Source: Sutcliffiella horikoshii (lineage in GTDB: Bacteria; Bacillota; Bacilli; Bacillales; Bacillaceae_I). From it: a DNA stretch of 64,000 nt. Below the pieces are notes generated by a model. That model was not told the origin of the DNA. It ran no database searches and was given only the letters and a program-made list of their open reading frames with translations. This document shows, in pieces, positions 18,323 through 27,339 of this stretch. A program made the position numbers and the translations under genes. Each line of letters begins with the position of its first letter. The stretch's first letter is position 1. The stretch covers positions 1,468,001 to 1,532,000 of the forward strand of contig NZ_CP082918.1 of the NCBI RefSeq assembly GCF_019931755.1. Reading direction: 5' to 3'.

Positions 18323-19635
18323 TTAATTCCCCTCAAATCTTCTACAGTAATATTGTTTTTCCTATCGGATACAAGGGGAGCTTTTGCAATGAGTTCGGTA
18401 GCTTCAACAGTCTTTTTCCTTACATTCATTGCCTCAGTATAGCTTTTTGCGGAATCAACAAAGCTATCCCCTCTGGCAATTGCTACTTCTTCAGGACTCC
18501 ACCCAAGTAAGAATGTGAGCATATTGGTATAAATTCCACGCCCCATATGAGTAGACCAAGGTTTTGATGTTAAAATTTCATAATCATCCGTACTCTGTTC
18601 CAAAACAACTTCCAGAAATCTGTCTCTTACTTTAGTGAATCGTTTCCAATATTCCTTCCCTGAGATGGGATTGCCTTGGTTTGAAACAAAATAAGCAAAT
18701 TTGTTTTTTATTTTCTTTGTTTTTTCTAACCGTTTTAGTCTTTCTTCATGATTTTCTAAGAATTCCAAGACAATATCTGTTTTAAACACTGCTTGTAATC
18801 TTGGTTTTTTTACTTGCTCCGAAAGTGTACTTATTTTATTGGGAAAGAGTATTTTCCAATTGTCTTTTATATCAAGATTAAATTCTCCTGAACCGTTCTC
18901 TTTAGGCTTTTTTATACTGCTTCGCATTAAATTGATTACTTCGCCTCGTCTTAACCCTCCATAGAATTGAAAAGCAATTCCTAATGCAATTTCAGGAGCC
19001 TCTAACTCTGCTACTCTTAAAAATGTATTTACAAGATTCAATTTCCCATCACCGAAATCGTGTAATCTTCTTTCTTTAATCTTTTCACGACTTTCTCTTG
19101 CAGGAAATTCAACACTAAGGTCAAATCCCCTAAAAGGAGATCTTGGAATGTATATTGTTTTACCCTTTATTTTCCTTGGATCATAAATAATGTTAATTTT
19201 TTCATTTATGATGTTTTGGTCAATCAAGTACACATAGAACTTTGTGAGTAATCGCTCTGCGGTAAATACGGTATTAGGTTTAATCTCATTCAAATCAACT
19301 CTATATTTCAGATAGGTTAGATATTTAGCACCATGGATCAATCCTAATCCCTTTAATCCTTCGTCTTCCAATGGGAGGAATAATTCATCTTCATCATCAA
19401 TACACTCCAAAATGTAATTTAGAAATTTTTTTACTTCTTCTGCATAGCTCTTTTGGGTTGTAGGGGCATGAGACAGGTCAACGGATTCCCCTTTAATAAA
19501 GTTAGTCAATGGGTGAGGATAAATGATACCTGTATCTCTATCTTTTACACATATGAATGTTTTTGCAGATGAAACCATTTTGTTATTTTTTAGCTCTTTT
19601 ATTTCTTTTTGGATTACGACAAATTCATAATTCAT
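18319..19635 (-). CDS. Tyrosine recombinase, first of the trio (TnpA-like)
   Basis: This 438-residue integrase has the clearest active site of the three: GGLRRGEVINL (Arg I), HMGRGIYTN (HxxR), and ARGDSFVDSAKSY with the catalytic tyrosine. An N-terminal SAM-like core-binding domain covers about residues 50-150. The ATG at 19635 follows GAGAGGAATG. Gene order and overlaps suggest the three recombinases are made together and act as one complex. Confidence 0.86.
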   Translation of the reverse strand: MNYEFVVIQKEIKELKNNKMVSSAKTFICVKDRDTGIIYPHPLTNFIKGESVDLSHAPTTQKSYAEEVKKFLNYILECIDDEDELFLPLEDEGLKGLGLIHGAKYLTYLKYRVDLNEIKPNTVFTAERLLTKFYVYLIDQNIINEKINIIYDPRKIKGKTIYIPRSPFRGFDLSVEFPARESREKIKERRLHDFGDGKLNLVNTFLRVAELEAPEIALGIAFQFYGGLRRGEVINLMRSSIKKPKENGSGEFNLDIKDNWKILFPNKISTLSEQVKKPRLQAVFKTDIVLEFLENHEERLKRLEKTKKIKNKFAYFVSNQGNPISGKEYWKRFTKVRDRFLEVVLEQSTDDYEILTSKPWSTHMGRGIYTNMLTFLLGWSPEEVAIARGDSFVDSAKSYTEAMNVRKKTVEATELIAKAPLVSDRKNNITVEDLRGIK

Positions 19636-19653
19636 AATTGCATTCCTCTCTGC

Positions 19654-19671
19654 GTTAATTGTGAATTTAAC
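19654..19671. promoter_or_regulatory. Inverted repeat before the recombinase operon
   Basis: GTTAA and TTAAC arms are separated by 8 bases just upstream of the TnpA-like gene. It resembles the palindrome before the ribbon-helix-helix gene, so the same protein could bind both; this is inferred. Confidence 0.3.
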
Positions 19672-19688
19672 TTAAATAAATTTTTTGC

Positions 19689-20228
19689 TCAATCCTCTTC
19701 CAACCAGTTGTAAAAAGGGATAGACCTTTGTTCGTTCTCAGGTGATGTAGTCCTTTGGATTCTCGTAAAGTTTCTCTCTTTCTTGATTGGTAAAGTAGAA
19801 GGAGTCCACCCTTTACTAATTGCCTTTTTAATAAACCCTTCGGGATTCTTGACTTTCTTAGGTGATTGTTGCATTGTAAGCAATATTTCCAAAGTTCGTT
19901 TGATTCCAATATGACTAAGAATGTTAATCATCGTTTGGGTAGGTGAAGTCATAGTAACTGCTTGATATGCTAATAAAACTAATTCTTTTGAATGTCCATC
20001 ATGTGTTGGGTAAAGCGGTTCTTGATCCAATGCATTATTCACTTTAATCGGTGAATCTTGATTTTCGGTTAGTAATGTATGGATGTCTTGCTCTGGTATT
20101 TGCCAACCTTGCTTGTCGGATTCTTTAAGAGCATTCGGAAACTTTCCAGTACGAATCCATCTTTTAACGGTTTCCTCGCTTTTTTGAAGCCTCTCAGCTA
20201 CTTCTCTAACGGAAAGGAACTTGTTCAT
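19689..20228 (-). CDS. Excisionase-like HTH protein with Rep-like tail
   Basis: The N-terminal 50 residues (FLSVREVAERLQKSEETVKRW..) are a MerR/excisionase-type HTH, usual for directionality factors. The C-terminal part (VKNPEGFIKKAISKGWTPS ... IPFYNWLEED) resembles the tail of replication initiators such as plasmid Rep proteins. The ATG has GGGG 7 bases upstream. It is the first gene of the recombination block and lies nearest the right end. It may steer excision or regulate the operon; the Rep-like similarity is by eye only. Confidence 0.65.
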   Translation of the reverse strand: MNKFLSVREVAERLQKSEETVKRWIRTGKFPNALKESDKQGWQIPEQDIHTLLTENQDSPIKVNNALDQEPLYPTHDGHSKELVLLAYQAVTMTSPTQTMINILSHIGIKRTLEILLTMQQSPKKVKNPEGFIKKAISKGWTPSTLPIKKERNFTRIQRTTSPENEQRSIPFYNWLEED

Positions 20229-20531
20229 TATTTGCCCCTGCTTTCATTAGTAGATTTCTTATTTATTGCCTGTAGGCAACATACGTTCTGTTTGCGGTTA
20301 AAAAATTACAACAACACGTTTATGTAAAATTGTTGTTGTTGTAAAAGAGGTCTTATTAGAGTCTTAAAGTAGTCTATTAATATGCAATATCTTATACATC
20401 TTTATAATAAACTATATAACTATTTATTTCAACACAAAATTAGGTGTATTGTTAAAAATAAAAGGTGTAACAAATATTGCTACACCAATGGTTAGGTTAT
20501 ATGATTTATTGTTATTTATTTTCACTACGGA
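20229..20531. other. Right subterminal region with a long inverted repeat
   Basis: The arms TTACAACAACA (20306-20316) and TGTTGTTGTAA (20334-20344) form an 11-bp dyad in the region expected to hold the xis promoter. Several GGTGTA/TACACC sequences lie between 20440 and 20500 and could be recombinase arm sites. No gene is seen. Confidence 0.45.
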
Positions 20532-20546
20532 AAAAAGGGAATATAA
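20532..20546 (-). repeat. Right terminal inverted repeat
   Basis: AAAAAGGGAATATAA is the exact reverse complement of 6466-6480. One base separates it from the junction with the peptidase gene. Confidence 0.88.
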
Positions 20547-20547
20547 G

Positions 20548-21096
20548 TGTGAAATCCACTCAATGAGCATGGAATTCTTCACTTGGCCGTGGATGAACCT
20601 GTTCTTCAAAGAGGATACAGAAAAATATAAGTTCTCTCATTTAAGTGGAGCAATCTCCTTCTTGCCATATGGCGTAGCAGTTGACGAATTCCAACATTAT
20701 GTATACCAATACCCAGATGCTTCTCCAGCCGAAAGAAATCAAGCATGGAGAGAGATTGAGAAAAAATACCTGCCAGGCCGTGATTATGATGGAAATTCTT
20801 ATTTAGAAGCAGGTGGATTCTGGCAACGTCAAGGCCATATTTACCGCTCTCCATTCTATTATATTGATTACACACTTGCCCAAATTTGTGCACTGCAATA
20901 TTGGAAGCTTTCACAAGAAAATCCTGAGTCTGCATGGAACTCTTATTTAGAGCTTTGCAAACAAGGTGGCAGCAAATCATTTGTCGACCTAGTTAAATTT
21001 GCAGGTCTACGATCTCCGTTTGAGGATGGTTGCGTAGAGTCAGTTGTCGGAGAGATTGAAAACTATTTGAATGAAGTAAATGATAAAGCGTTATAA
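20548..21096 (+). pseudogene. M3 family oligoendopeptidase, 3' fragment
   Basis: The frame resumes with CEIHSMSMEFFTWPWMNLFF, a conserved M3-family segment, and runs to TAA at 21096 (182 codons). The frame also extends upstream into the transposon (ATG at 20449), giving a 215-residue hybrid that lacks HEXXH. Joined to the 5' fragment it would give a normal peptidase of about 564 residues with no missing residue, so excision could restore the gene. Confidence 0.92.
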
Positions 21097-21101
21097 GAGA
21101 T

Positions 21102-21130
21102 AAAGCTGTCGTACACTCCGGCAGCTTTTT
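21102..21130 (+). terminator. Terminator of the peptidase gene
   Basis: A 10-bp stem (AAAGCTGTCG with CGGCAGCTTT, one G-U pair) ends in a T run shortly after the stop codon. Confidence 0.85.
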
Positions 21131-21291
21131 CTTTCACTTTTACCGCAAATTTTGTAGAATAAAGGGTATACTTTAACCAAAATAGATCTAAATACTCTTA
21201 AAATTATTAGTAAAAATCGGTAAGCTACATAAAGATTTTTATGAAGATACTATTATTAACACTTTTAGTATCAGAAAAGGAAGTGACTGTT

Positions 21292-22782
21292 ATGAAAACG
21301 AATGTATTATTTTCCAATGTTTCAACACTAAAAGTTTACGGTGATTTCCCTTTATCCGTTTCTAATATTTTTTCTGATTCTAGACAAGTAACGACAGATT
21401 CCGTTTTTGTTTGTATAAAAGGTTATACGGTGGATGGTCACCTCTACATACCTTCTGCAGTTGAAAAAGGTGCAAGTGTGATTGTAGTACAGGATATGCC
21501 GGAACAATTAGTGGAAGGAATCTGCTATGTGCATGTTCGAGACACAGAGCGCGCATTGGGTCAGTTAGCAAATGCATTTTTTGATTATCCATCCACAAAA
21601 CTTCGCATTGTCGGGGTAACAGGAACAAATGGAAAAACGACAGTCTCAAGTGTCATCAATAATGTAATGAGAAAAGAAGGATATAAAACCGGGCTAAGCG
21701 GTACCATTGAGATTGATATTGATGGAGAGAAATTTGAAAGTAAAAATACAACAAGTGACGTTTTAACCATGCAGCGAATGCTTAAAGATATGGTAGAAGC
21801 TGGTGTAACCGATGTGGTAATGGAAGTATCCTCACATGGTCTCGTACTTGGTCGTCTCGCAGGAGTGGAATTCCAAAACGGTGTGTTCACTAACCTGACA
21901 CAAGATCATCTCGACTTTCATGGAACGATGGAGAATTATAAAAATGCCAAAGGTCTCCTCTTTGCTCAATTAGGTCAAGATCTTCGCAAGGACAAAGCTG
22001 CTATATTAAATGTGGACGATGAAGCAACCAAGGATTATATTCAAATGACAGGTGCTAGAATCATCACTTACGGAATTAAGAATGATGCGGATTTTAAAGC
22101 GCGGGACATAAAGTTTTTTGAAAATAAGACAAGCTTCATACTTGAAACTAATTTTGGCGAATTTGAGTTGGAAATCCCGTTTGTTGGGGAATTTAATGTT
22201 TACAATATTTTGTCCGTCATTTGTGTTCTTTGGGACAAGGGAATGCCGTTTGAGCGTATCTTGAATCATTTAAGAGAGACTGCACCACCTAGTGGACGAA
22301 TGCAGACACTTGAGACAGGTGACAAACGAAATGTCATCATCGATTATGCCCATACAGAGGATGCAATCGGCAAAGCGTTGGACAGCATTCGCATGTTCTC
22401 CAAACATAAAATCATCTCCATTATCGGCACAGGTGGAGGAAGAGACAAAGACAAACGCCCTAAAATGGGGAGAATCGCAACAGAAAAGTCGGAATATGTC
22501 ATCTTTACTACAGATAATCCGCTGGATGAGCCTGGGGAAGAAATTGTCCAAGGGATGGCTGCAGGAGCCATACATGAGAACTTTGAATGTATCCCTGATC
22601 GCGAACAAGCAATCATCAGAGCTGTTGAAATTGCAGGAGAAGGGGATGTCATCCTAATCGCCGGCAAAGGTCATGAGAATTATCAATTGATCGGAAGCGA
22701 ATCCGTTCCATTTGATGAAAGAGAAATTACAATAAATGCAGTAAAAGCCTTTCCACTTACAGAAACCATTCCTACAACATAG
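21292..22782 (+). CDS. MurE-like UDP-MurNAc-tripeptide ligase, stand-alone paralogue
   Basis: This 496-residue Mur ligase adds an amino acid to UDP-MurNAc-dipeptide or a related carrier using ATP. The ATP loop GVTGTNGKTT (about 105-115), the middle-domain EVSSHGL and the C-terminal GTGGGRDKDKRPKMG are all present. The substrate motif, DNPR in diaminopimelate ligases, reads DNPL here (residues 408-411). The ATG at 21292 follows AAGGAAG. It lies alone, outside any division-wall cluster, so it is probably a second MurE with altered or specialised specificity. Confidence 0.85.
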   Translation: MKTNVLFSNVSTLKVYGDFPLSVSNIFSDSRQVTTDSVFVCIKGYTVDGHLYIPSAVEKGASVIVVQDMPEQLVEGICYVHVRDTERALGQLANAFFDYPSTKLRIVGVTGTNGKTTVSSVINNVMRKEGYKTGLSGTIEIDIDGEKFESKNTTSDVLTMQRMLKDMVEAGVTDVVMEVSSHGLVLGRLAGVEFQNGVFTNLTQDHLDFHGTMENYKNAKGLLFAQLGQDLRKDKAAILNVDDEATKDYIQMTGARIITYGIKNDADFKARDIKFFENKTSFILETNFGEFELEIPFVGEFNVYNILSVICVLWDKGMPFERILNHLRETAPPSGRMQTLETGDKRNVIIDYAHTEDAIGKALDSIRMFSKHKIISIIGTGGGRDKDKRPKMGRIATEKSEYVIFTTDNPLDEPGEEIVQGMAAGAIHENFECIPDREQAIIRAVEIAGEGDVILIAGKGHENYQLIGSESVPFDEREITINAVKAFPLTETIPTT

Positions 22783-22800
22783 AAAAAAAGGATATAGGCT

Positions 22801-22860
22801 GACTTGATGATAGGCTCACATATTTACAAAGTGAGTCTTTCATCTGGTCATCTTTTTTTT
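22801..22860 (+). terminator. Large terminator after the MurE-like gene
   Basis: An interrupted stem of about 15 bp (GAC, GATGA, AG, CTCAC against GTGAG, CT, TCATC, GTC) is followed by eight T residues. Confidence 0.85.
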
Positions 22861-22898
22861 AGATATAAAACTAATGATATACAGGGGATGGAAAATAT

Positions 22899-23810
22899 AT
22901 GGGGAAAAAGTCATTGGTCTTTATGTTTATTCTGATGGTTACAATGGGCTGTACATCAAATGTGAACACGAGTGTAACCGAACAGAATGATAATGAGAGC
23001 AACACGGTTCAAGAAGAACCACAAAAAGAAGTGTCAGCAGAGGAAATAAGTGAAAATCCAGACAGTGAAACCACAGAGAAGAACAATCAAAAACAGGAGT
23101 TGGAGGATCTCGCATTAGAAGTGAATGGACAAGTCTATAGTGATTCGTCGCAATTTTCTGAGTATGTAACCGGAGTTAAAACACGACTAAATACGGAGGA
23201 AAAAGTGATAGCTCTTACTTTGGATGCTTGCGGCGGTGAAAATGGAAGCGGATATGATGAAGAATTAATAAGCTTTCTAGTGGAAAACAACATAAAAGCG
23301 GATCTCTTTGTCAATGCAAGGTGGATCGATGAACAATATGAGGCATTTGTAGAGCTTGCAGCAAACCCTCTCTTTACTATACAAAATCATGGAACAGAAC
23401 ATAAGCCGCTTTCTGTCATGCCTCGAAGTGCATGGGGAATTTCAAGTACTTCTTCTCAAGAAGAAATAGTGGAAGAAATAATGGAAAATCAAATGAAAAT
23501 ATTTGAGATAACAGGAGAAATCCCGCAATATTTCCGATCCGGTACAGCATTTTATGATGACACAGCCGTTCAAATTGCGGAAGACTTAGGTGTACAAGTA
23601 GTAAACTTTGATGTCATTGGGGATGGTGGCGCAACTTTTACAAAGGAGGAAGTATCGCAGGAAATGTTAAAAGCACAACCAGGTTCCATCGTCATTCTAC
23701 ATATGAACCAACCACAAAGTGAAACAGCAGAAGGAGTAAAAGATGCAGTACTGGCTTTATTGGAACAGGGTTTTAGTTTTGTCCATTTAAATGAATATGA
23801 TTTAGAGTAG
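22899..23810 (+). CDS. Polysaccharide deacetylase-family lipoprotein
   Basis: The protein begins with a signal peptide and lipobox (VTMGC, Cys18), then an acidic, low-complexity linker of about 60 residues. The NodB-type deacetylase domain follows: LTLDACGG (motif 1), NHGTEHKPLS (metal histidines), RSGTAFYDD and ILHMNQP. It should deacetylate peptidoglycan or a surface polysaccharide outside the membrane. Start ATG with a GGGGATGG region upstream. It is single-gene, between a terminator and another small lipoprotein. Confidence 0.85.
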   Translation: MGKKSLVFMFILMVTMGCTSNVNTSVTEQNDNESNTVQEEPQKEVSAEEISENPDSETTEKNNQKQELEDLALEVNGQVYSDSSQFSEYVTGVKTRLNTEEKVIALTLDACGGENGSGYDEELISFLVENNIKADLFVNARWIDEQYEAFVELAANPLFTIQNHGTEHKPLSVMPRSAWGISSTSSQEEIVEEIMENQMKIFEITGEIPQYFRSGTAFYDDTAVQIAEDLGVQVVNFDVIGDGGATFTKEEVSQEMLKAQPGSIVILHMNQPQSETAEGVKDAVLALLEQGFSFVHLNEYDLE

Positions 23811-23889
23811 ATTACAGTTTTGTAACAAATGGGTGGAAATCACATATTGATGAGGCTGTGGGTCACGATAAGAGTGGGAGGTTAGTATC

Positions 23890-24222
23890 GTGGCTTGTAT
23901 GTTTCATGTAGTATTTTCCATTGTCTTGCTTTTTAATGTTTCGGCGTGTCAATCGAAAACGAAAGTGGAGAACGCCAATTCCATTATGAATGAAAAAATC
24001 ATCCAGCAGGAGATAGTGGATGTAATAATAGATCCGGACAATGATTTTCAGGAAACGTTTAGTTTGTTGACCCTGCAAGGCTTCACAAGGTACAATTTGA
24101 TTTTTATCGGCAGTGCAGGGCATTCAAAGATGAAGTTTTATATTCCTGAATTCAAAAGCAGGGGTTTTCGTATTTACAGAAGAGGACTAGGACTGGACCT
24201 AAACAGAGAACTTGATATTTAG
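23890..24222 (+). CDS. Small hypothetical lipoprotein
   Basis: A GTG start after GGGAGG encodes 110 residues with a hydrophobic leader ending in a lipobox-like NVSAC. The mature part has no recognised domain; it contains a stretch of alternating strands (TRYNLIFIGSAGHSKMKFYI). A composite repeat begins about 70 bases after the stop. Function unknown. Confidence 0.55.
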   Translation: MACMFHVVFSIVLLFNVSACQSKTKVENANSIMNEKIIQQEIVDVIIDPDNDFQETFSLLTLQGFTRYNLIFIGSAGHSKMKFYIPEFKSRGFRIYRRGLGLDLNRELDI

Positions 24223-24294
24223 GTGAATTTTGAGAGCACCGAACAAAAGCCATTGTCCGTTTATAGCATTAAACATTAGTTAGTGGTTAGGCAC

Positions 24295-24639
24295 CGCTGT
24301 TCCTTTCCGCAAATGGCTTCGCTTTCCGCGGGACGGCGCTTGAGCCTCCTCACTTCGTTGCGGGGTCTCAACCTACCGTTACTCCCCCGCTGGAGTCTCC
24401 GCCATTTGCTCCAATCCACAGCTTGAAATTTCGTAAACGATACCTAAATGCTTATTCAGTTAACTAGGTTAGGTGCTGTTTTAAAACCCTTAGATGAATG
24501 AAGTCACCTTGTTGATTGAAGTGGAAGGCGCGCAGACGCCCGCGGGAGGAAGGGACATGTGAGACCCCGGAAGGCGAAGCCTGAGGAGGCTCACGGACCG
24601 CCCGCAGGCAAGCGAAGCGCCTGGAACGGAAATCAACAG
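24295..24639 (-). repeat. Composite repeat C1 (two palindromic repeats plus conserved spacer)
   Basis: Repeat 24295-24423 and its differently typed, inverted partner 24510-24639 flank a spacer of about 86 bases. Read on the minus strand the whole unit matches C2 (39441-39785) and C3 (63113-63453), including the spacer blocks CTAAGGGTTT and AGTTAACTG. It fills the gap between the small lipoprotein and clpE; no gene is present. Confidence 0.85.
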
Positions 24640-24664
24640 TATTTTATATACTTTCTTATCAATC

Positions 24665-24698
24665 AAAAAAAGACTGCCCGGTTCGGACAGTCTTTTTT
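24665..24698. terminator. Bidirectional terminator at the clpE end
   Basis: A stem with arms AAAAAGACTG and CAGTCTTTTT plus inner CC/GG ends in T runs in both directions; it terminates clpE on the minus strand. Confidence 0.88.
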
Positions 24699-24700
24699 GA

Positions 24701-26836
24701 TTATTTGCCGTTTACGACAATTTGGTCATCTGTTACATCTACATCGATTTTCGCAAAAGTATCGCCATCCAATAATAGGTCTGTAATTGGATCTTCAATA
24801 TGCTCTTGGATGATTCTGCGCAATGGTCTTGCACCAAACGCCGGGTTATATCCAAGCTCTATCAACTTTTCTTTTGCAACATCTGAAATGGTAAGTTCAC
24901 AATCACGTTCTTGGCTGAGCATTTCAGATAATTCATCGACCATAATGTCGACAATTGCCAACAGGTGATCTTTTTGAAGCTGTGAGAACTCGATGATACT
25001 GTCAAAACGGTTTAAAAATTCAGGTTTAAAGTAATTCGATAAGCTTTCGATAACAGAACCCGTTTCAGGCGTGGCCTGTTTTTCAAAGCCTACAGAAATC
25101 TTCTTATCCGTCACACCTGCGTTACTTGTCATGATGATAACCGTATCCTTGAAACTTACGGTTCTGCCTTGGCTGTCGGTAAGTCGTCCATCCTCCATCA
25201 CTTGTAAGAACAGGTGTAGAACGTCCGGATGAGCTTTTTCCATCTCATCAAGCAGAATAATGCTGTAAGGATTTCGGCGAACTTTTTCTGTTAGTTGCCC
25301 CGCTTCCTCGTGACCAACATAGCCAGGAGGGGAGCCTATCAGCTTGGAAACTGCGTGTTTCTCCATATATTCACTCATATCAAATCTGATGTAAGCATCT
25401 TTCGTTCCAAAGAGCTCTTCAGCCAGTGATTTGGTCAATTCGGTTTTCCCTACCCCTGTAGGTCCAACGAATAAGAAAGCACCGATTGGACGCTCTTTTC
25501 TTTTCAAGCCAGCACGGCTTCTGCGGATCGCTTTTGTAATTTTATTGACAGCTTCTTCTTGTCCAATGACTTTTTGGTTCAAGTTTGTTGCAAGGTTTTT
25601 GAGTTTTGCCTGTTCATCAACTTGCAATTTACCAATTGGAATTCCTGACATCTCTTCCATGATGACTTGGATGTCTTCCAATGTCACTTGACCGCGCTCG
25701 TAATCCGCTTGATCGTTGGAGTTTCTTTTTTCTTCAAGCTTTTCCTCTTCGTCTCTTAACTTGGCAGCTGTTTCGTAATCCTCTTTCGATAAAGCTGCCT
25801 TCTTTTCTTCTTCAATTTGAGTCAGACGAGCATCAATTTGCTCCAAATCAATCGTATTTAACGTTAGATTTTTTCTTGATCCTGCTTCATCTAAAAGATC
25901 AATCGCTTTGTCTGGTAAGAAGCGATCTTGGATGTAGCGGTGTGAAAGCTCTACGCAAGCTTTGATGGCATCATCTGAATAGGTAACCTGGTGGTAATCT
26001 TCATATTTTGATTGAATGCCTTTAATAATTTTTAATGCCTCATCCGTAGACGGCTCTTTGACGGTAACCGGTTGGAAGCGGCGTTCAAGTGCCGCATCTT
26101 TTTCAATTTGGCGGTATTCTTTCAATGTTGTTGCCCCGACCAATTGGAGTTCGCCTCTTGCCAAAGCAGGTTTTAAAATGTTTCCTGCATCCATTGAGCC
26201 TTCAGCAGAACCAGCACCGACAATAAGGTGTAGCTCATCTACAAAAAGAATGACATTTTTTCTTTTTTGCAACTCTGTAATTACTTGTTTAAGACGCTCT
26301 TCAAATTGACCGCGAATTCCTGTGTTAGCGACAAGGGAAGCTACATCCAACAAATATATTTCCTTGTTTTTTAATTTTGAAGGAACATCGCCTTCTACAA
26401 TTTTCAAGGCTAACCCTTCCACTATGGCAGTTTTACCTACACCTGGTTCCCCGATCAGGACAGGGTTGTTTTTATTTCGCCTATTTAAAATTTCAATCAC
26501 ACGTTTAATTTCTTTATCACGGCCAATGACAGGATCAATGAGACCTGTTTTGGCAATGTTGGTTATATTTTTACCTAGCTCATCAAGAATGCTTCCACCT
26601 TTTTTGCTTCCTAGTGATTGGTTTTGAGCCGTCCCGTTTACATGGCCTTCATCATTAGACGAGCCATTCCCAAAAGGAAAGTCAGAGAAAAAACTAGTGG
26701 GCGTCGGTGATGTCATTTGTGCTCTTACTTCTTCAAAGCAGGAAGAGCATAAGACAAGTTGTGTCTGCTCGTTATTTGAACGAAATTTAAATTGAATCGT
26801 TGCGTTATTTACTTCACATTTTTGACATTTCATCAT
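24701..26836 (-). CDS. clpE: ATP-dependent Clp protease ATPase subunit ClpE
   Basis: This Hsp100 unfoldase of about 711 residues feeds substrates to ClpP. An N-terminal zinc finger (CQKC ... CSSC) is diagnostic of ClpE. AAA-1 has GEPGVGKT, a UVR-type coiled-coil insertion follows ([21 protein letters not shown]), and AAA-2 has GPTGVGKT. Three ATG codons in a row (26831-26839) follow AGGAGG; the middle one is used here. Two CtsR boxes overlap the promoter, so it should be heat- and stress-induced. Confidence 0.95.
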   Translation of the reverse strand: MMKCQKCEVNNATIQFKFRSNNEQTQLVLCSSCFEEVRAQMTSPTPTSFFSDFPFGNGSSNDEGHVNGTAQNQSLGSKKGGSILDELGKNITNIAKTGLIDPVIGRDKEIKRVIEILNRRNKNNPVLIGEPGVGKTAIVEGLALKIVEGDVPSKLKNKEIYLLDVASLVANTGIRGQFEERLKQVITELQKRKNVILFVDELHLIVGAGSAEGSMDAGNILKPALARGELQLVGATTLKEYRQIEKDAALERRFQPVTVKEPSTDEALKIIKGIQSKYEDYHQVTYSDDAIKACVELSHRYIQDRFLPDKAIDLLDEAGSRKNLTLNTIDLEQIDARLTQIEEEKKAALSKEDYETAAKLRDEEEKLEEKRNSNDQADYERGQVTLEDIQVIMEEMSGIPIGKLQVDEQAKLKNLATNLNQKVIGQEEAVNKITKAIRRSRAGLKRKERPIGAFLFVGPTGVGKTELTKSLAEELFGTKDAYIRFDMSEYMEKHAVSKLIGSPPGYVGHEEAGQLTEKVRRNPYSIILLDEMEKAHPDVLHLFLQVMEDGRLTDSQGRTVSFKDTVIIMTSNAGVTDKKISVGFEKQATPETGSVIESLSNYFKPEFLNRFDSIIEFSQLQKDHLLAIVDIMVDELSEMLSQERDCELTISDVAKEKLIELGYNPAFGARPLRRIIQEHIEDPITDLLLDGDTFAKIDVDVTDDQIVVNGK

Positions 26837-26908
26837 CATGCTACCTCCTAATATTGTTGTGATATGACCCCTTATTTTGCAAGGGAAACATTTCACCTTT
26901 GATAAAAG

Positions 26909-26972
26909 TTTGACTTATTTTGACCTTTAAAGGTTGTAAGGTTATTATACTTTGACCTTTTTTGACTTTCAA
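26909..26972 (-). promoter_or_regulatory. clpE promoter with two CtsR operators
   Basis: On the minus strand the -35 is TTGAAA (26967-26972) and the -10 TATAAT (26944-26949), 17 bp apart. Two heptad repeats, RGTCAAA-N3-RGTCAAA, lie at 26951-26967 (between -35 and -10) and 26909-26925 (downstream of the start). Both match the CtsR consensus. Confidence 0.92.
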
Positions 26973-27035
26973 GTAGTATGCTTACAGGAAATTAGTGGAA
27001 TACAAAAGTTATGTTGAAAAGTTCAGAATATTGTA

Positions 27036-27065
27036 TTGACTTTATTGCGTTACAGTTGCTATAAT
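27036..27065 (+). promoter_or_regulatory. SigA-type promoter of the met operon
   Basis: TTGACT (27036-27041) and TATAAT (27060-27065) are 18 bp apart, about 85 bases before the S-box. Confidence 0.8.
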
Positions 27066-27149
27066 TGCAAAAAGTTTTAGTAATAATTATTTCTCCTTAG
27101 AAATATCGTAGATTATATAACTATTATGTTTTAACGTATTAACCAACTA

Positions 27150-27270
27150 AATAACTCTTATCCAGAGTGACTGAGGGATCAGGCCCGATGAAGTCCGGCA
27201 ACCTTCAAGAATTTATTTTCTTGAGTTGGTGCTAATTCCTGCAGGCAATGTAGCCTGAGAGATAAGAGGA
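27150..27270 (+). ncRNA. SAM (S-box) riboswitch
   Basis: The conserved core is present: CTTATCCAGAGTGACTGAGG at the 5' side, then GGCCCGATGAAGTCCGGCAACC, and the closing GAGAGATAAGAG. It should switch off metY-metX-hom when S-adenosylmethionine is abundant. Confidence 0.95.
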
Positions 27271-27278
27271 GGAATGTT

Positions 27279-27306
27279 AAACCTCTTCTTAGGAAGGGGT
27301 TTTTAT
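27279..27306 (+). terminator. S-box expression-platform terminator
   Basis: AACCTCTTC pairs with GAAGGGGTT and a T run follows; its 5' side can compete with the S-box P1 region GATAAGAGGAGG. Confidence 0.85.
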
Positions 27307-27339
27307 TTTGTGGAAAATAGAAAAATGGAGGAATGTAGG

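Larger units (their letters stand above)
6461..20547. mobile_element. Tyrosine recombinase-trio transposon carrying mercury and cadmium genes
   Basis: The ends are set by rejoining the interrupted peptidase reading frame: GAG GCA (to 6460) joins TGT GAA ATC (from 20548) and restores the family sequence EACEIHS. A 15-bp inverted repeat lies at both ends. No target duplication is evident, which fits recombinase-mediated insertion as in Tn554-like elements. The cargo is merR-merT-merP-copZ-like, a cluster of small unknown ORFs, and cadC-cadA. The recombination genes occupy the right third on the minus strand. None of the twelve palindromic repeats found elsewhere lies inside it, which is consistent with recent arrival. 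Confidence 0.9.

Noticed and set aside
20449..20547. Alternative N-terminus for a new 215-aa protease-like protein
   Set aside because: The upstream 33 codons are transposon end sequence read through by chance; the fragment lacks the catalytic HEXXH.
24295..24639. CRISPR array
   Set aside because: The repeats are palindromic, about 130 bp, few and far apart; there are no short unique spacers or cas genes.
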